This document shows positions 62,937 to 64,000 of a DNA stretch of 64,000 bases, in pieces (position 1 is the stretch's first letter; every line of letters begins with the position of its first letter). The position numbers and the translations under genes are program-made. Origin of the DNA: Flavobacterium silvisoli (GTDB lineage Bacteria; Bacteroidota; Bacteroidia; Flavobacteriales; Flavobacteriaceae); the NCBI RefSeq assembly GCF_004329815.1, contig NZ_SJPE01000003.1, positions 62,001 to 126,000 on the forward strand, written 5' to 3'. The notes under the pieces are model-generated. The model was given only the letters and a program-made list of their open reading frames with translations. It had not been told where the DNA came from and ran no database searches.

Positions 62937-63632
62937 TTATTTTCCTGCTTCTTTTTTGGCATCCTGAACCATTTTTTCGTTGGCTGTGATGGCAAATTCT
63001 ACGCGGCGGTTTTGACTTCTTCCCTCCGGAGTATCATTGGTAGCAATTGGATCTGCAATCCCCAAACCGGTAGTGGTAAATCGGGTTGACGACAATCCTT
63101 TTCCTGCCAAATAGGTCTTTACCGCTGCAGCCCTTTGCTCTGATAATTTCAAATTGTATTCTGCGGTTCCGGTACTGTCAGTGTATCCGTAAATTTGAAT
63201 ATTTGTATCCGGATATTGGTTGAATACAGGTACCAATTTGTCTAAATTCGTCTTAGCAGCGGCAGTCAATGTAGATTTATTGGTATCAAAACGCACAGCA
63301 TTTTCGCCCAAAACCAAACGGATTCCTTCCCCTACTCTTTCTACCTGAGCACCCGGTAAAGCGGTTTCTATCTCGCGGGCCTGTTTATCCATCTTGTTCC
63401 CAATAACTCCACCGGCCACACCGCCAATAACACCGCCTAACACAGCACCCAAAGCACCGTTTCCGCCTTTACCGACATTGTTTCCGATGATACCGCCTAA
63501 AACGGCTCCACCTACAGCACCAATTGCAGCACCGCGTTGGGTATTATTTGTGTTTTTTACCGCTTCACAACTGGTAAAAACCGTGGATAGCATTACTAAA
63601 CTCCCAACTAAAATTGCACTTATCTTTTTCAT
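62937..63632 (-). CDS. OmpA-family lipoprotein with glycine-zipper (YiaD-like)
   Basis: The 231-residue protein has a lipobox (VFTSC), a glycine-zipper region (about 33-80; GAAIGAVGGAVLGGIIGNNV and another) and an OmpA C-terminal domain (about 110-215) with RFDTNKSTLT, YGYTDSTGTAEYNLKLSEQRA and SQNRRVEF for peptidoglycan binding. It should link the outer membrane to the cell wall. It lies 5 bases after the lipocalin-like gene, so both form an operon. Confidence 0.94.
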   Translation of the reverse strand: MKKISAILVGSLVMLSTVFTSCEAVKNTNNTQRGAAIGAVGGAVLGGIIGNNVGKGGNGALGAVLGGVIGGVAGGVIGNKMDKQAREIETALPGAQVERVGEGIRLVLGENAVRFDTNKSTLTAAAKTNLDKLVPVFNQYPDTNIQIYGYTDSTGTAEYNLKLSEQRAAAVKTYLAGKGLSSTRFTTTGLGIADPIATNDTPEGRSQNRRVEFAITANEKMVQDAKKEAGK

Positions 63633-63637
63633 CTTGC

Positions 63638-64000
63638 TTAATTTAATTTTTCAAATTGATATACTACATCAGTCATGTTGCCGGCTACGTTGATACGGTC
63701 AATCAACTGAAAAGAGGTTTCGGTTTGATTGGCTACACGCAACACATAACCCGATTTTACCGTTTTGGCTTTGGCTTCATCCAAAATTTTCATCACAAAC
63801 TGGCCTTCTTTGTTGATAAACCAAGTAATGGGGGTGGAATAGGCTGTACATTTCGGACTTTCCAAAGTCATGATTCCTTTGTTGTTATTGGACACAAACT
63901 TCCATTTGCTACCAATAAAACACTTCGAATCGGCCAAATCAAACGAAGTGACTTTGATAACGTCAGCACCCGGATAATTTACCGAAGAAATCGTCCAGTT
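63638..64000 (-). CDS. Lipocalin-like protein (5' end outside window)
   Basis: The frame is open to the window edge (NWTISSVNYPGADVIKVTSF, then DLADSKCFIGSKWKFVSNNN). The visible 120 residues have the beta-strand pattern and Trp/Cys residues of the lipocalin-like family of flavobacteria (WFINKEGQFVMKIL, TETSFQLIDRINV, VVYQFEKLN). The start and any signal peptide are missing. It is followed by the OmpA-type gene after 5 bases. Confidence 0.8.
   Translation of the reverse strand, partial: NWTISSVNYPGADVIKVTSFDLADSKCFIGSKWKFVSNNNKGIMTLESPKCTAYSTPITWFINKEGQFVMKILDEAKAKTVKSGYVLRVANQTETSFQLIDRINVAGNMTDVVYQFEKLN

Noticed and set aside
1..64000. tRNA, rRNA, CRISPR array, insertion sequence or prophage
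   Set aside because: No cloverleaf-type sequence, rRNA segment, spacer array, transposase, integrase or phage structural gene was recognised by eye; a tRNAscan, Infernal or IS search would be decisive.

Overview
The window looks like a chromosomal segment of a Flavobacterium-like member of the Flavobacteriaceae (Bacteroidota). Evidence for this: low G+C sequence; several start-proximal TAnnTTTG boxes (the Bacteroidota -7 element); a PorX-type regulator and a type B C-terminal sorting domain of the type IX secretion system (T9SS); a fused SecDF; three TonB-dependent or TonB-like outer-membrane receptors; a DUF4249 lipoprotein; and FecI/FecR-type signalling. I see no rRNA, tRNA, CRISPR array, prophage or transposase gene.

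Layout. 0-3.5 kb: the end of a histidine kinase with its LuxR-type regulator, then small secreted or unknown proteins. 3.5-9.9 kb: birA (minus) divergent from rsfS-ftsH, then LUD protein-cdsA-psd-acyl-CoA-binding protein-lipoprotein superoxide dismutase, a tight envelope-lipid run. 10-14.2 kb (minus): an M13 metallopeptidase, two small secreted Cys-containing proteins and a CstB-like persulfide dioxygenase/rhodanese fusion. 14.4-18.1 kb: porX-tsaE-ald and a DUF4258 protein. 18.1-23.6 kb: secDF, icd and a secreted protein. 23.8-34.3 kb, visibly richer in G+C than its surroundings: a TonB-dependent receptor with DUF4249 lipoprotein, thiamine pyrophosphokinase, a thioredoxin-ApbE-DUF4266-DUF3570 operon, uvrB, a DUF3788 protein and a two-haem cytochrome c flanked by inverted repeats. 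34.4-41 kb: hsp20, a TerB-like protein, a frameshifted esterase, a 7-bp tandem repeat, a DUF1456 protein, a lipoprotein, DUF2892, folD and ffh. 41-46.9 kb: a cell-surface signalling locus. 46.9-64 kb: argS, a 1537-residue T9SS cargo protein, a TonB-type barrel protein, fabH, an S9 peptidase, an orphan ABC ATPase, an ABC1 kinase with a TetR-like regulator, an OmpA-type lipoprotein and the 3' part of a lipocalin-like gene.

The most informative locus is 41.0-46.9 kb. An ECF sigma gene is followed by fecR and an STN-domain TonB receptor. Divergent from it lie a lipoprotein gene, a 55-codon one-TM protein gene and a second lipoprotein gene related to the first. The same two-part element (GTAGGGTTTTTTA, 9 bases, TGTTTAACC) precedes both fecR and the divergent operon in the correct orientation for each. 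It is the best candidate for the cognate ECF promoter and would join both arms into one regulon.

The second locus of interest is thioredoxin-ApbE-DUF4266-DUF3570 (27.9-30.7 kb), a compact envelope redox operon of unknown chemistry. Other items: a one-base frameshift in an A5 tract of an esterase gene, a nearly seven-fold ATTACGA repeat, exact 16-bp inverted repeats around the cytochrome gene, and a sigma-54-like promoter before hsp20. All calls come from reading the sequence; no database search was run.
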